The translations under genes were made by a program, and so were the position numbers. The notes under the pieces are model-generated. The model saw nothing but the letters and a program-made list of their open reading frames with translations. It made no database searches and was not told the origin of the DNA. From positions 2,356,001 to 2,420,000 of the forward strand of contig NZ_CP058554.1 of assembly GCF_014109725.1 (NCBI RefSeq): 64,000 bases of DNA, read 5' to 3'. This DNA comes from Comamonas piscis (GTDB lineage Bacteria > Pseudomonadota > Gammaproteobacteria > Burkholderiales > Burkholderiaceae_C). Shown here piece after piece: positions 32,426 through 40,658 of the stretch. The number at the start of each line of letters is the position of its first letter. Position 1 is the first letter of the stretch.

Positions 32426-33247
32426 ATGAAACATCTCAACGACGCCGATCTACCGGTCGAGCTCAGTGCCGACGAAGCGGCCTTGCTCCAGCAAATGCCC
32501 CAACTCCAAGGCGTAGGCAAAGCTAGGCGCAGCTTTATGATCAACTCCGCCGCAGGCAGTGTGGGCCTGTTTGCCGCCGACCTGCTGGCGCAAGAAGCCG
32601 CGCTGGCGCAGATGCCGCTGGCAGATGGCGCGGCGGTAGCGCCCATCAAGGCGCAGAACGTGGTCAAAGTGGCGTTCCAAGTCAATGGCGCAGCGCAAAC
32701 GCTGGAGCTTGATTCGCGGGTGGTACTGCTCGATGCGCTGCGCGAGCACCTGGCGTTGACGGGCTCCAAGAAAGGCTGCGACCAAGGGCAATGCGGCGCC
32801 TGCACTGTGCTGGTAGATGGCCAACGCGTGCTGTCCTGCCTGACCTTGGCGGCGACCCTGGGAGGGCGCGAGGTGACCACCATCGAGGGCCTGGCTAAGG
32901 GCGACCAGCTGCACCCGGTGCAGGCCGCCTTTATCAAGCATGACGGCTTCCAGTGCGGCTACTGCACCCCGGGCCAGATCTGCTCGGCCGTCGGTGTGTT
33001 GGCGGAGGCACAGCGTGGCCATGTCAGCCATGTCACTGGCGACGTGCGCAAAACGACAACCCGCCTGACGGATGACGAGATCAAGGAGCGCATGAGCGGC
33101 AACATCTGCCGCTGCGGTGCCTACCCGGGCATCGTTGCGGCTGTGCAAGAGGTCCATTCTGGCCGCCAAGCGGCCCAGACCTGGGGCTATGCCACCGATA
33201 CGCAAACCGCGTCCGCACACAAGGAGGATGGCCATGCGACCGTTTGA
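32426..33247 (+). CDS. paoA: Aldehyde oxidoreductase, [2Fe-2S] subunit (PaoA-like), Tat-exported
   Basis: This 273-residue small subunit of a xanthine-oxidase-family enzyme binds two [2Fe-2S] clusters: the plant-type set in GCDQGQCGAC and SCLTLA, and the second set in CGYCTPGQICS and NICRCGAYPG. A twin-arginine signal is centred on Arg34-Arg35 (KARRSFMIN) and followed by a hydrophobic stretch, as in E. coli PaoA, so the complex should act in the periplasm. It is first in paoABC and overlaps paoB by 14 bases. The enzyme oxidises aromatic or other aldehydes to acids. Confidence 0.9.
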   Translation: MKHLNDADLPVELSADEAALLQQMPQLQGVGKARRSFMINSAAGSVGLFAADLLAQEAALAQMPLADGAAVAPIKAQNVVKVAFQVNGAAQTLELDSRVVLLDALREHLALTGSKKGCDQGQCGACTVLVDGQRVLSCLTLAATLGGREVTTIEGLAKGDQLHPVQAAFIKHDGFQCGYCTPGQICSAVGVLAEAQRGHVSHVTGDVRKTTTRLTDDEIKERMSGNICRCGAYPGIVAAVQEVHSGRQAAQTWGYATDTQTASAHKEDGHATV

Positions 33248-34226
33248 ATACCTGCGGGTAGCGGATGCTGCCGCTGTCTCGTCCGCCATGGTCGGTGTGC
33301 CGGGCGCCAAGTTTCTCGCTGGCGGATCGAACCTCGTCGATCTGATGAAGGAAGATGTGGAGCGGCCCACGCGCCTGGTCGACATTCGCCAACTGCCTTT
33401 GCGGCAGATTCAGCGCAGCCGCGCGGGGCTATCTCTGGGTGCGCTGGCCACCAATACCGAGACGGCCAACCACCCACTGGTGCGCGAGAACTACCCGCTG
33501 CTGACCCAGGCCATCGTGGCCGGCGCCTCGGGGCAATTGCGCAATATGGCGACCAATGGTGGCAATCTGCTGCAGCGCACGCGCTGCAATTACTTTTACG
33601 ACACCGCGACGCCTTGCAACAAGCGCGAGCCCGGCAGCGGTTGCGGTGCCCGCGAAGGGCTGAACAAGATCCATGCCGTGCTGGGCTGGAGCGAAGCCTG
33701 TGTGGCCACCTATCCGGGCGATATGGCGAACGCGCTGTATGCGCTCGATGCCAGCGTCCGCGTGCGGGCGACGGATGGGCGCGAGCGGCTGATCCCGGTC
33801 ATCGATTTCCACCGTCTGCCGGGCGATACGCCGCAGCGGGACAACAACCTGGAACACGGCGATCTGATCCTGGCCATTGAGTTGCCGGTTGCGGCAGCGG
33901 AGTTTGCCAAACATTCGCACTATCTCAAAGTGCGGGACCGCAGCTCCTACGCTTTCGCGATGGTGTCGGTGGCGGCTGCCCTGCAGCTGGAGGGTGGCAC
34001 CATCCGCCAGGCGCGTGTGGTGCTGGGCAGCGTTGCCCACAAGCCCTGGCGCAGTGCGGAGGCCGAGGCGGCCTTGGTGGGCCAGCGCCCCAGCGAAGCA
34101 ATCTTTGCCAAGGCAGCCCAAGTGGCGCTGACCGGTGCCAAGCCGCTGGCGCACAACGGCTACAAGGTGGAGCTGGGTCAACGTTCCGTGGTGCGTGCGC
34201 TGATGCGTGCCGCCCAACTGGGTTAA
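33234..34226 (+). CDS. paoB: Aldehyde oxidoreductase, FAD subunit (PaoB-like)
   Basis: This 330-residue FAD-binding subunit has FLAGGSNLVDLM and ATNGGNLLQRTRC in its nucleotide-binding fold. A cysteine-rich insert (RCNYFYDTATPCNKREPGSGC) is the extra [4Fe-4S] site found in E. coli PaoB and absent from most xanthine dehydrogenases. ATG 33234 follows AAGGAGG and overlaps the end of paoA. It passes electrons from the iron-sulfur subunit to FAD. Confidence 0.92.
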   Translation: MRPFEYLRVADAAAVSSAMVGVPGAKFLAGGSNLVDLMKEDVERPTRLVDIRQLPLRQIQRSRAGLSLGALATNTETANHPLVRENYPLLTQAIVAGASGQLRNMATNGGNLLQRTRCNYFYDTATPCNKREPGSGCGAREGLNKIHAVLGWSEACVATYPGDMANALYALDASVRVRATDGRERLIPVIDFHRLPGDTPQRDNNLEHGDLILAIELPVAAAEFAKHSHYLKVRDRSSYAFAMVSVAAALQLEGGTIRQARVVLGSVAHKPWRSAEAEAALVGQRPSEAIFAKAAQVALTGAKPLAHNGYKVELGQRSVVRALMRAAQLG

Positions 34227-34244
34227 GGGCGAAGGAGAATCACC

Positions 34245-36431
34245 ATGGCACGTTATTTAGGTAAAGAGACGACCCGCGTGGACGGGATCGCCAAAGTCAC
34301 CGGCAAGGCCAAGTACGCGGCCGAGTTCCAGGTTCCGCATGTCGCCTATGGCTTTGTGGTGCTCAGCACCGTAGCCAAGGGGCGCATCACCGCCATTGAC
34401 ACCCGCGAGGCCGAGCAGGCCGCTGGTGTGGTGCGCGTGTTTACGCACCGCAATGCCGGGCGGCTGGGCAAGGCGCCCGCTGCCGACGCAGCCCCGCAAT
34501 GGGCCTGGCCGCTGCAATCGGACCGGGTGTTTTTCAACGGCCAGCCGATTGCGCTGGTAGTGGCTGAGAGCTATGAGCAGGCGCGCTATGCGGCGCGGTT
34601 GGTGAAGGCCAGCTACCAGGCCGAGCCCCATGCCACCGAATTGGAATCGGTGCTGGACAACGCCAAGCCCGCCTCCGATAACACGCCGCCAAGGGGCGAT
34701 CCGGCCAAGGCGCTGCAGGTGGCGGCGGTCAAGGTCAATGCCGAGTACCACATCCCCATCAACCACCACAACCCCATCGAGCCCCATGCGGCCATTGCGT
34801 TTTGGGAAGGCAACAAGCTGACAGTCTTTGACAAGACCCAGAACGTATACGGCGTGCAAAAGCACCTGGCCGAAGGGCTGGGCGTGCCCGCAGAGGACAT
34901 CCGCGTGGTGTCGCCCTTTGTGGGCGGCGCCTTTGGCTCATCGCTCAAGCCCAACTACTACCCGTCACTGACGGCGATGGCCGCCCGCGAACTCAAGCGG
35001 CCGGTCAAGCTGGTGCTGACCCGCACGCAGATGTTTACCGGCCATGGCTACCGGCCACAAACGATCCAGAAGGTCAGGCTGGGTGCGGACGCCAATGGCA
35101 AGCTGCAGGCCATCATCCAGGAGGCCTTCCACAACACCTCGTCGTTCGAAACCTTCTCGGACAACACGACCGGATTCCTCAAACAGGTCTATGCCTGCGA
35201 GAACCTGGACATGCCGCTGAAGGTCGCCGCCACCGACCTGGCCACTCCAACCTGGATGCGGGCGCCCGGTGCCGTCAGCGGCATGTTTGCGCTGGAGAGT
35301 GCCATGGACGAGCTGGCCTATGCGCTGAAGATGGACCCGATGGAGCTGCGCCTGGTCAACTACGCAGAGGTGGACCCGGTCAGCGGCAAGCCGTTTTCCA
35401 GCAAGGCGCTGCGCGAATGCTACCGCCTGGGCGCCGAAAAATTTGGCTGGAAAAACCGCAAGCCGGAACCACGATCGATGCGTGACGGCAAGCTGCTGGT
35501 CGGCTGGGGCATGGCATCGAGCGTCTGGGGCGCCATGCAGATGCCTGCGAGCGCCAAGATCACATTCCGCCCCGATGGGACGGCCACTGTCTCCAGCGCA
35601 ACCAGCGATATCGGCCCGGGCACCTACACGGTGATGACGATGATTGCGGCGGAGTTCTTGGGCCTCAAGCTGGACCAGGTGACCTTTGAGCTGGGCGACA
35701 CGCGCCAGCCCCAGGCGCCGGCGCAAGGCGGCTCCTGGACGACCTCCAGCGTCGGCTCGGCCGTGCGCGGCGCGGCGCTGACGATCACCGCCAAGCTGCT
35801 GGATCTGGCGAATCGGGATGCCGGATCGCCATTGCGGGGCGTTAGCGCGGACGATGTGGAGATGCTCGACGGCCGCTTGCGCCTGAAAAGCGATACCAGC
35901 CGCGGGGTCGATATCGCCGAGCTGATGCGCAGCACAGGCACCAGCGAGATCACCGAGGTCTACAAATCCACCCCGTCGCCGGAGCGTGACAAGTACGCAT
36001 CGCTCGCCCATGGCGCGCAGTTTGTCGAGGTAAAGGTGGATCCGGAACTGGGAACTGTCAAGGTCACCCGAGTGATCGAGATCACTGCCTGCGGCAAGAT
36101 CCTCAACCCCCTCGCTTCGCACAGCCAGGAAATTGGCGGCGTGGTTTGGGGCATTGGCATGGCACTGGAAGAGGCGACCGAGGTAGACCACCGCACCGGC
36201 CGCGTGATGACCGCCAATTTGCAGCACTACCATGTGCCGGTTAATGCGGATATCCATGCCATCGAAACCGTGTTTGTGGAGGAGGACGACACCATCGTCA
36301 ACCCGCTGGGCGTCAAAGGCATGGGCGAGCTCGGCATGGTCGGCATCCCGGCGGCCATTGCCAATGCCGTCTACCATGCCACCGGCAAGCGCATCCGCAG
36401 TCTTCCGATCACCCCGGAAAAACTGCTCTAA
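34245..36431 (+). CDS. paoC: Aldehyde oxidoreductase, molybdenum-binding subunit (PaoC-like)
   Basis: This 728-residue catalytic subunit binds molybdopterin cytosine dinucleotide. Recognisable segments are the N-terminal RVDGIAKVTGKAKYAAEF, the cofactor loops FVGGAFGSSLK and QGGSWTTSSVGSA, and the catalytic glutamate near residue 695 in GMGELGM. It starts 18 bases after paoB behind GAAGGAG and completes the operon. Substrates of related enzymes are benzaldehyde- and vanillin-type aldehydes. Maturation would use the XdhC- and MocA-like proteins encoded on the facing strand just downstream. Confidence 0.93.
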   Translation: MARYLGKETTRVDGIAKVTGKAKYAAEFQVPHVAYGFVVLSTVAKGRITAIDTREAEQAAGVVRVFTHRNAGRLGKAPAADAAPQWAWPLQSDRVFFNGQPIALVVAESYEQARYAARLVKASYQAEPHATELESVLDNAKPASDNTPPRGDPAKALQVAAVKVNAEYHIPINHHNPIEPHAAIAFWEGNKLTVFDKTQNVYGVQKHLAEGLGVPAEDIRVVSPFVGGAFGSSLKPNYYPSLTAMAARELKRPVKLVLTRTQMFTGHGYRPQTIQKVRLGADANGKLQAIIQEAFHNTSSFETFSDNTTGFLKQVYACENLDMPLKVAATDLATPTWMRAPGAVSGMFALESAMDELAYALKMDPMELRLVNYAEVDPVSGKPFSSKALRECYRLGAEKFGWKNRKPEPRSMRDGKLLVGWGMASSVWGAMQMPASAKITFRPDGTATVSSATSDIGPGTYTVMTMIAAEFLGLKLDQVTFELGDTRQPQAPAQGGSWTTSSVGSAVRGAALTITAKLLDLANRDAGSPLRGVSADDVEMLDGRLRLKSDTSRGVDIAELMRSTGTSEITEVYKSTPSPERDKYASLAHGAQFVEVKVDPELGTVKVTRVIEITACGKILNPLASHSQEIGGVVWGIGMALEEATEVDHRTGRVMTANLQHYHVPVNADIHAIETVFVEEDDTIVNPLGVKGMGELGMVGIPAAIANAVYHATGKRIRSLPITPEKLL

Positions 36432-36433
36432 GC

Positions 36434-36460
36434 GCAGCGGGCCGCGCACCGGCCCGCTGC
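36434..36460. terminator. Strong hairpin between paoC and xdhC
   Basis: GCAGCGGGCCG (36434-36444) and CGGCCCGCTGC (36450-36460) form a perfect 11-bp GC-rich stem with a 5-base loop between two convergent operons. It probably acts as a bidirectional terminator although no T-tract follows. Confidence 0.6.
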
Positions 36461-36488
36461 TGCCTACCCAAGGGCCGTTAGGGTTCCA

Positions 36489-37460
36489 TCAAGTGCGGGG
36501 CTGCAAGATGCCGTTCTTCGCAGCCAATACCTCGGCCATCGCACTCACCGCGATCTCGGCCGGGGTTTTGCTGCCAATGTGCAAGCCCACGGGAGAATGC
36601 AGCCGCTGCAGAGATTGATGCGTCTCGTCAAAGTGCTCGATAAAGCGCTGCTTGCGGCTGTCGGCATTGCGCCGCGATCCTATGGCACCGACATAGAAAG
36701 CGGGGCTGTGCAGCGCTTCCAGCAGCGCTAGGTCATCAAGCTTGGGGTCATGGCTCAGCGCCAGGATGCAGCTGCGGGTATCGGGCTTCATGCTGCGCAC
36801 GGCGTCATCCGGCATCTCGGTGCTGAGCTTGGCACCTGCCACCGACCAGGTCTCGCGGTGCTCAATGCGCGGATCACATACCGTAACCTCAAAGTGGTTA
36901 AACAGCGCCATCACCGCCACATATTCGGCCAGCGCACCCGCACCGATTAGCAGCATGCGGTACTGGGGGCCCAGGGTGATCGAAAGAGTCGTGCCATCAA
37001 ATTGCACTGCCTCTGGCGCTAAGGCATCTGCCAGGCGGACCGCGCCAGAGTCGCAATCCACAGTGCGCTGCACCAGTTGCCCCGCCTCCAGGCGCTGCAC
37101 CAGGTCGTCCATCACGCCCAGCGCAGGCGAAAACTCCAGCAGCAGTTCCAAGGTGCCGCCGCAGGGCAGGCCAAAGCGATGGGCCTCGTCCGCTGTGATG
37201 CCATAACGTACCAGCTCAGTGCCGGACTGCGACATGCTGCTGGCGCCATAGGCGCTGGTGTAGCGGTGCACCAGATCGTCCTCAATGCAACCGCCAGACA
37301 CCGAGCCGACACAGGGGCCATCTGCGCGCAGGGCCATCATCGAGCCGACCGGCCTGGGCGACGATCCCCATGTTTTGACGACGGTGACGAGCATCACCCG
37401 GTGTCCGCTGGCCAGCCAGTCACGGGCAGTGCGCAATACCCGTGCATCAACGTTTTCCAT
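36489..37460 (-). CDS. XdhC-family molybdenum-cofactor insertion chaperone (PaoD-like)
   Basis: This 323-residue protein of the XdhC/CoxI family binds the molybdenum cofactor and sulfurates or inserts it into xanthine-oxidase-family enzymes (PaoD in E. coli). Marks are VVKTWGSSPRPVGSMM and GSVSGGCIEDDL in the N-terminal domain, and a Rossmann-like C-terminal domain (LLIGAGALAEYVA and YVGAIGSRRN). ATG 37460 follows AGGAGG; the open frame continues upstream only as a shadow of the next gene. It overlaps the mocA-like gene by 14 bases and faces paoABC, its presumed client. Confidence 0.9.
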   Translation of the reverse strand: MENVDARVLRTARDWLASGHRVMLVTVVKTWGSSPRPVGSMMALRADGPCVGSVSGGCIEDDLVHRYTSAYGASSMSQSGTELVRYGITADEAHRFGLPCGGTLELLLEFSPALGVMDDLVQRLEAGQLVQRTVDCDSGAVRLADALAPEAVQFDGTTLSITLGPQYRMLLIGAGALAEYVAVMALFNHFEVTVCDPRIEHRETWSVAGAKLSTEMPDDAVRSMKPDTRSCILALSHDPKLDDLALLEALHSPAFYVGAIGSRRNADSRKQRFIEHFDETHQSLQRLHSPVGLHIGSKTPAEIAVSAMAEVLAAKNGILQPRT

Positions 37461-38067
37461 CGCTAGCCTCCTGCGCAAAATATCCGCTGGCCAGCAGCGC
37501 TTGTACCCGTGCCAGGTCCTCGCAGGTGTCGATATCAATGGCGATGCCGGGATCATCGAGCTGCAAGCTGTGGGCCGTTCCGGCTTGCCGATGGCCACGC
37601 ACAATGGCACTGGCCCCTGTGTCGCCCTGCAGCTGCAGCAATGCCTCAAGGCAAGTCCTGTCAAAACCCACCGGGTGCCCCTGCTGATCTCCGCATTGCG
37701 GCACCACCACCGCGTGGTTGGTCAGGCTATGCGCCACCGCCATTAGGCTCTGTGGGCGAACCAAAGGCAGATCGCCGGGCAGGATAAGCCAGCCATCGGC
37801 GTCTGCCGTGGCTGCCACGCCCCGGGCGATGGAGTGGCCCATGCCATCCATCTCGGGCGACAGGGCTGAGAGCGGGCGCACGACATGGTAGGGCAGCCCC
37901 GATGCAACAACGCTACGGAGTACGCGGTCCAGCACTGCCACGTCGCCGAGCAACGCGTCGAGCTTGTGCGTTGTACCACCCGATTGCGCAAAGCGCCGCC
38001 CGTAGCCGGCGGCCAGAACAAGGACGGTGGGGTTGAAGGGGTGCAACATCCGGCTAGATCTCGGCAT
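37447..38067 (-). CDS. mocA: MocA-like molybdenum cofactor cytidylyltransferase
   Basis: This 206-residue nucleotidyltransferase of the MobA/MocA group has the NTP-binding VLAAGYGRRFAQSGG-THKL start, the GDLPLVRP metal site and QGHPVGF. It should attach CMP to molybdopterin to make the cytosine dinucleotide form that PaoC-type enzymes use. The start is ATG 38067, or ATG 38049 in frame. It is first in a two-gene operon with the XdhC-like gene, and together they supply cofactor to the facing paoABC enzyme. Confidence 0.9.
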   Translation of the reverse strand: MPRSSRMLHPFNPTVLVLAAGYGRRFAQSGGTTHKLDALLGDVAVLDRVLRSVVASGLPYHVVRPLSALSPEMDGMGHSIARGVAATADADGWLILPGDLPLVRPQSLMAVAHSLTNHAVVVPQCGDQQGHPVGFDRTCLEALLQLQGDTGASAIVRGHRQAGTAHSLQLDDPGIAIDIDTCEDLARVQALLASGYFAQEASDGKR

Positions 38068-38229
38068 GGTTGCGTTGCACAGGCAGCAGGCTGACCGGCT
38101 GCCAGCCGGTCCAGGGCTGGGCGTTTAACTGAGGCTGAGGCACAGGCAACTCTTTCGTGGGGTGGGCGCGATGCAGGCTACGCCCATGGTTCTCTCGCTC
38201 GATTCTCAGCGATGTCTTCGCGGGAACTC

Positions 38230-38250
38230 ATTAGTGAAGCTAATAAGTGT
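38230..38250. promoter_or_regulatory. LysR-type palindrome upstream of mocA-xdhC
   Basis: ATTAG-N5-CTAAT (38230-38244) is a T-N11-A palindrome of the LysR type and is followed by AAG. It lies 163 bases upstream of the mocA start. Its core (ATTAG, TGAAG, TAATAAG) recurs at 32035-32052 between the paoABC operon and its LysR gene, which suggests one regulator for both. Confidence 0.45.
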
Positions 38251-38363
38251 ATTAAGTGCCCATCCCCCCGCCACCTCCTGAACGCAAGCAATGTCTGTAA
38301 GACCAGATGGACACCAGTGTCGTCGCCCGGCGCTATTGCTTTGCCAATACGCTGCTGCGTCCG

Positions 38364-39305
38364 TCACCCCTCAGCCGTGTCACCGCACAGCGCATCCACT
38401 AACAACCCCAGCGCAGCGCTTCGCGGCGCGCCCTTGCGCAGCACCAGCTCATAGGGTTCGCTGCGCGATTGCAGGGTCAGATCGATGATGCCGACCAGGC
38501 CATTGCGCGAGAAGTAGTTCGCGATGTCGTCAGAGACCAGGGCCACCAGGTCGCTGTTGCGGCCGAGCATGGTGACGGTGGCCAGGGCAGAGGTGGTTTC
38601 GATCAGGTGCGAGGGGAAGTGAAGTCCTGCTTCGTGGAACTCGCGCTCCAGCAAGCGGCGCATAGGCATGCGGGCGCGGTACACCAGCCAGCGGCTGTCC
38701 TGCAGGTCCTGCAGCTGCACAGCCTTGGCGCCCATGGCAGGGTGGCGCACGCTGGCAATCACCGACAGCGACTCCTGCTTGATGAACAGCGACTCATAGA
38801 CCTCGGGCGTGCGGCTGACGGACGAGCGGCAGATGGCCGCATGGATCTGGCCGCGCTCGATCATGCCCAGCAGGGTCTCGCTGGTGTCTTCGATGATCTC
38901 CACCGACATATGCGGCTGGCGCGCCAGCACGTTCGACAGCGCATCGGACAGCAGCGGCACCGCGCCCATGATGGTGCCGATGGCCAGGTGGCCGCCCACG
39001 CCGCTGGCGATGGCATCGAGCTCAAAGCGCAGCTGGTTGATGTCCGACTGGATCAGGCGGGCAAAACGCAGTGCGCAGTGCCCGGCCTCCGTCGGTATTA
39101 ACCCTCGGTTTGTGCGCTCGAACAGGTCCACCTGCAAGGTCGTCTCCAGCTCACGCAGCGCCTTGCTGGCGCCCGGCTGCGTGAGGCCGACTTTGTCCGC
39201 AGCGCCAAGCAGGGAGCCGCTTTCCTCGATGGCGATGAGCAGGCGCAGCTGCTTGGCATGCAGGCGCGACATGACGGAATTGAGGCTGGGGATGCCGATG
39301 GACAT
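38364..39305 (-). CDS. LysR-family regulator (GbpR-like) of the alcohol dehydrogenase cluster
   Basis: This 313-residue LysR protein has the HTH LLGAADKVGLTQPGASKALRELE, which is the form seen in the GbpR/CbbR-like group. ATG 39305 or the internal ATG 39272 could be the start. It is divergent from the iron-type alcohol dehydrogenase gene. A 9-bp inverted repeat in the 104-base gap between them is a candidate operator. It probably controls the dehydrogenase, transporter and aldehyde dehydrogenase genes. Confidence 0.9.
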   Translation of the reverse strand: MSIGIPSLNSVMSRLHAKQLRLLIAIEESGSLLGAADKVGLTQPGASKALRELETTLQVDLFERTNRGLIPTEAGHCALRFARLIQSDINQLRFELDAIASGVGGHLAIGTIMGAVPLLSDALSNVLARQPHMSVEIIEDTSETLLGMIERGQIHAAICRSSVSRTPEVYESLFIKQESLSVIASVRHPAMGAKAVQLQDLQDSRWLVYRARMPMRRLLEREFHEAGLHFPSHLIETTSALATVTMLGRNSDLVALVSDDIANYFSRNGLVGIIDLTLQSRSEPYELVLRKGAPRSAALGLLVDALCGDTAEG

Positions 39306-39312
39306 GAATAAA

Positions 39313-39398
39313 AGTTATATCGGTATGGAAAGCCGTCAGTGTACCGAATGGGCCGTGCTGCCTAGACTTCGGGCCTTCTGATAGCAATGGATATAACT
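39313..39398. promoter_or_regulatory. Paired 9-bp inverted repeats in the LysR/ADH divergent promoter
   Basis: AGTTATATC (39313-39321) and GATATAACT (39390-39398) are perfect inverse copies 68 bases apart, one beside each divergent start. They look like paired regulator sites or a DNA loop operator for the LysR protein. Confidence 0.5.
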
Positions 39399-39409
39399 GG
39401 TAAAACGTT

Positions 39410-40546
39410 ATGGCTCTGATCAACTATGTGACCGAAGTGCGCTTTGGCGCCGGTGTGCTGGCGGAACTGAAGGAAGTGTGCGAGAAGCTGGGTATTACCA
39501 ATCCTTTGATCGTGACCGACAAGGGAGTGGAGGCGGCCGGCATCATCGACCAGGTCAAGCAGGCGCTGGGTGCTGCCCGGTTTGGCGTGTTCAACGGCAC
39601 TCCGCCCAACCCGTCAGAGACGGCCGTGCGCGCTGGTGTCGAGGCACTCCATAGCAGCGCCTGCGACGGCATCATCGCCGTGGGCGGTGGCTCGTCGATT
39701 GACCTGGCCAAGGCGGTGGCGGTATCGGCCCGCCATGAAGGGCCGCTGCGCCAGTTTGCGCTTATCGAGGGCGGCGCGCTCAAGATCACCGCAGCCACCT
39801 TGCCCATCATTGCCGTGCCCACCACGGCGGGCACCGGCAGCGAAGTAGGGCGTGGCGCCATCATCATCCTGGACGATGGCCGCAAGGTCGGCATCCTCTC
39901 GCCCCATGTGATTCCCAAGGTCGCCATCTGCGACCCCAACCTGACCCTGGGCCTGCCCGCAGGCCTGACGGCCGCCACCGGCATGGATGCGATTGCACAC
40001 TGCATCGAAACCTTTCTGGCGTCGTCCTTCAACCCCCCGGCTGATGGCATTGCGCTCGATGGCCTCTGGCGCGCTTGGCGCCATATCGAAGTGGCCTTCC
40101 ACGATCCCGCCGATGTGGAGGCGCGCACCAACATGATGAGTGCATCGCTGCAAGGCGCGCTGGCCTTCCAGAAGGGCCTGGGCTGCGTGCACAGCCTCAG
40201 CCATTCGCTGGGCGGCATCAACCCCAAGCTGCACCACGGCACCCTCAACGCCATCCTGCTGCCAGCGGTGATCCGCTTCAACCGGGGCGCGGAGTCGGTG
40301 GTGCGCGAGGACAAGATCGCGCGCCTGGCGCAGGCCATGGGCCTGCCCGACGGTGTGTCGGTGGAAGAGGCCCTGGTCACCAAATCCCGCGCACTGCAGC
40401 TGCCCACTGGCCTGGCCGAGCTGGGTGTGACTGAGGACATGTTCGACCGCATCGTGAAGGGCGCGCTGGCCGACCACAGCCACCGCACCAACCCGCGCGA
40501 GGCCAGCGCAGACGACTACGTCGAGATGCTGCGCCAGTCGATGTAA
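39410..40546 (+). CDS. Iron-containing alcohol dehydrogenase
   Basis: This 378-residue group III dehydrogenase has the NAD-binding GGGSSIDLAKAVAV, the PTTAGTGSEV segment and the metal ligands in GMDAIAHCIE, VHSLSHSLGG and HHGTLNA. It should oxidise an alcohol or reduce the matching aldehyde or keto acid. The promoter region lies in the 104 bases shared with the LysR gene; no strong ribosome site is seen. An MHS transporter and a semialdehyde dehydrogenase follow on the same strand, so it probably handles an intermediate of a transported hydroxy- or sugar-acid. Confidence 0.9.
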   Translation: MALINYVTEVRFGAGVLAELKEVCEKLGITNPLIVTDKGVEAAGIIDQVKQALGAARFGVFNGTPPNPSETAVRAGVEALHSSACDGIIAVGGGSSIDLAKAVAVSARHEGPLRQFALIEGGALKITAATLPIIAVPTTAGTGSEVGRGAIIILDDGRKVGILSPHVIPKVAICDPNLTLGLPAGLTAATGMDAIAHCIETFLASSFNPPADGIALDGLWRAWRHIEVAFHDPADVEARTNMMSASLQGALAFQKGLGCVHSLSHSLGGINPKLHHGTLNAILLPAVIRFNRGAESVVREDKIARLAQAMGLPDGVSVEEALVTKSRALQLPTGLAELGVTEDMFDRIVKGALADHSHRTNPREASADDYVEMLRQSM

Positions 40547-40658
40547 ACCGGCGCTTCTACAAAACAGACGCAGCCCCGGCCCGCCGCCGCAATGGTCGGC
40601 CGGCCGGAGGCTTGCGCACAGGCAGACATTGATAAATCAACAAACAGAAGGTGGAGAC

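Noticed and set aside
34965..36449. 494-codon minus-strand frame
   Set aside because: Antisense shadow of paoC, which has clear cofactor and catalytic motifs.
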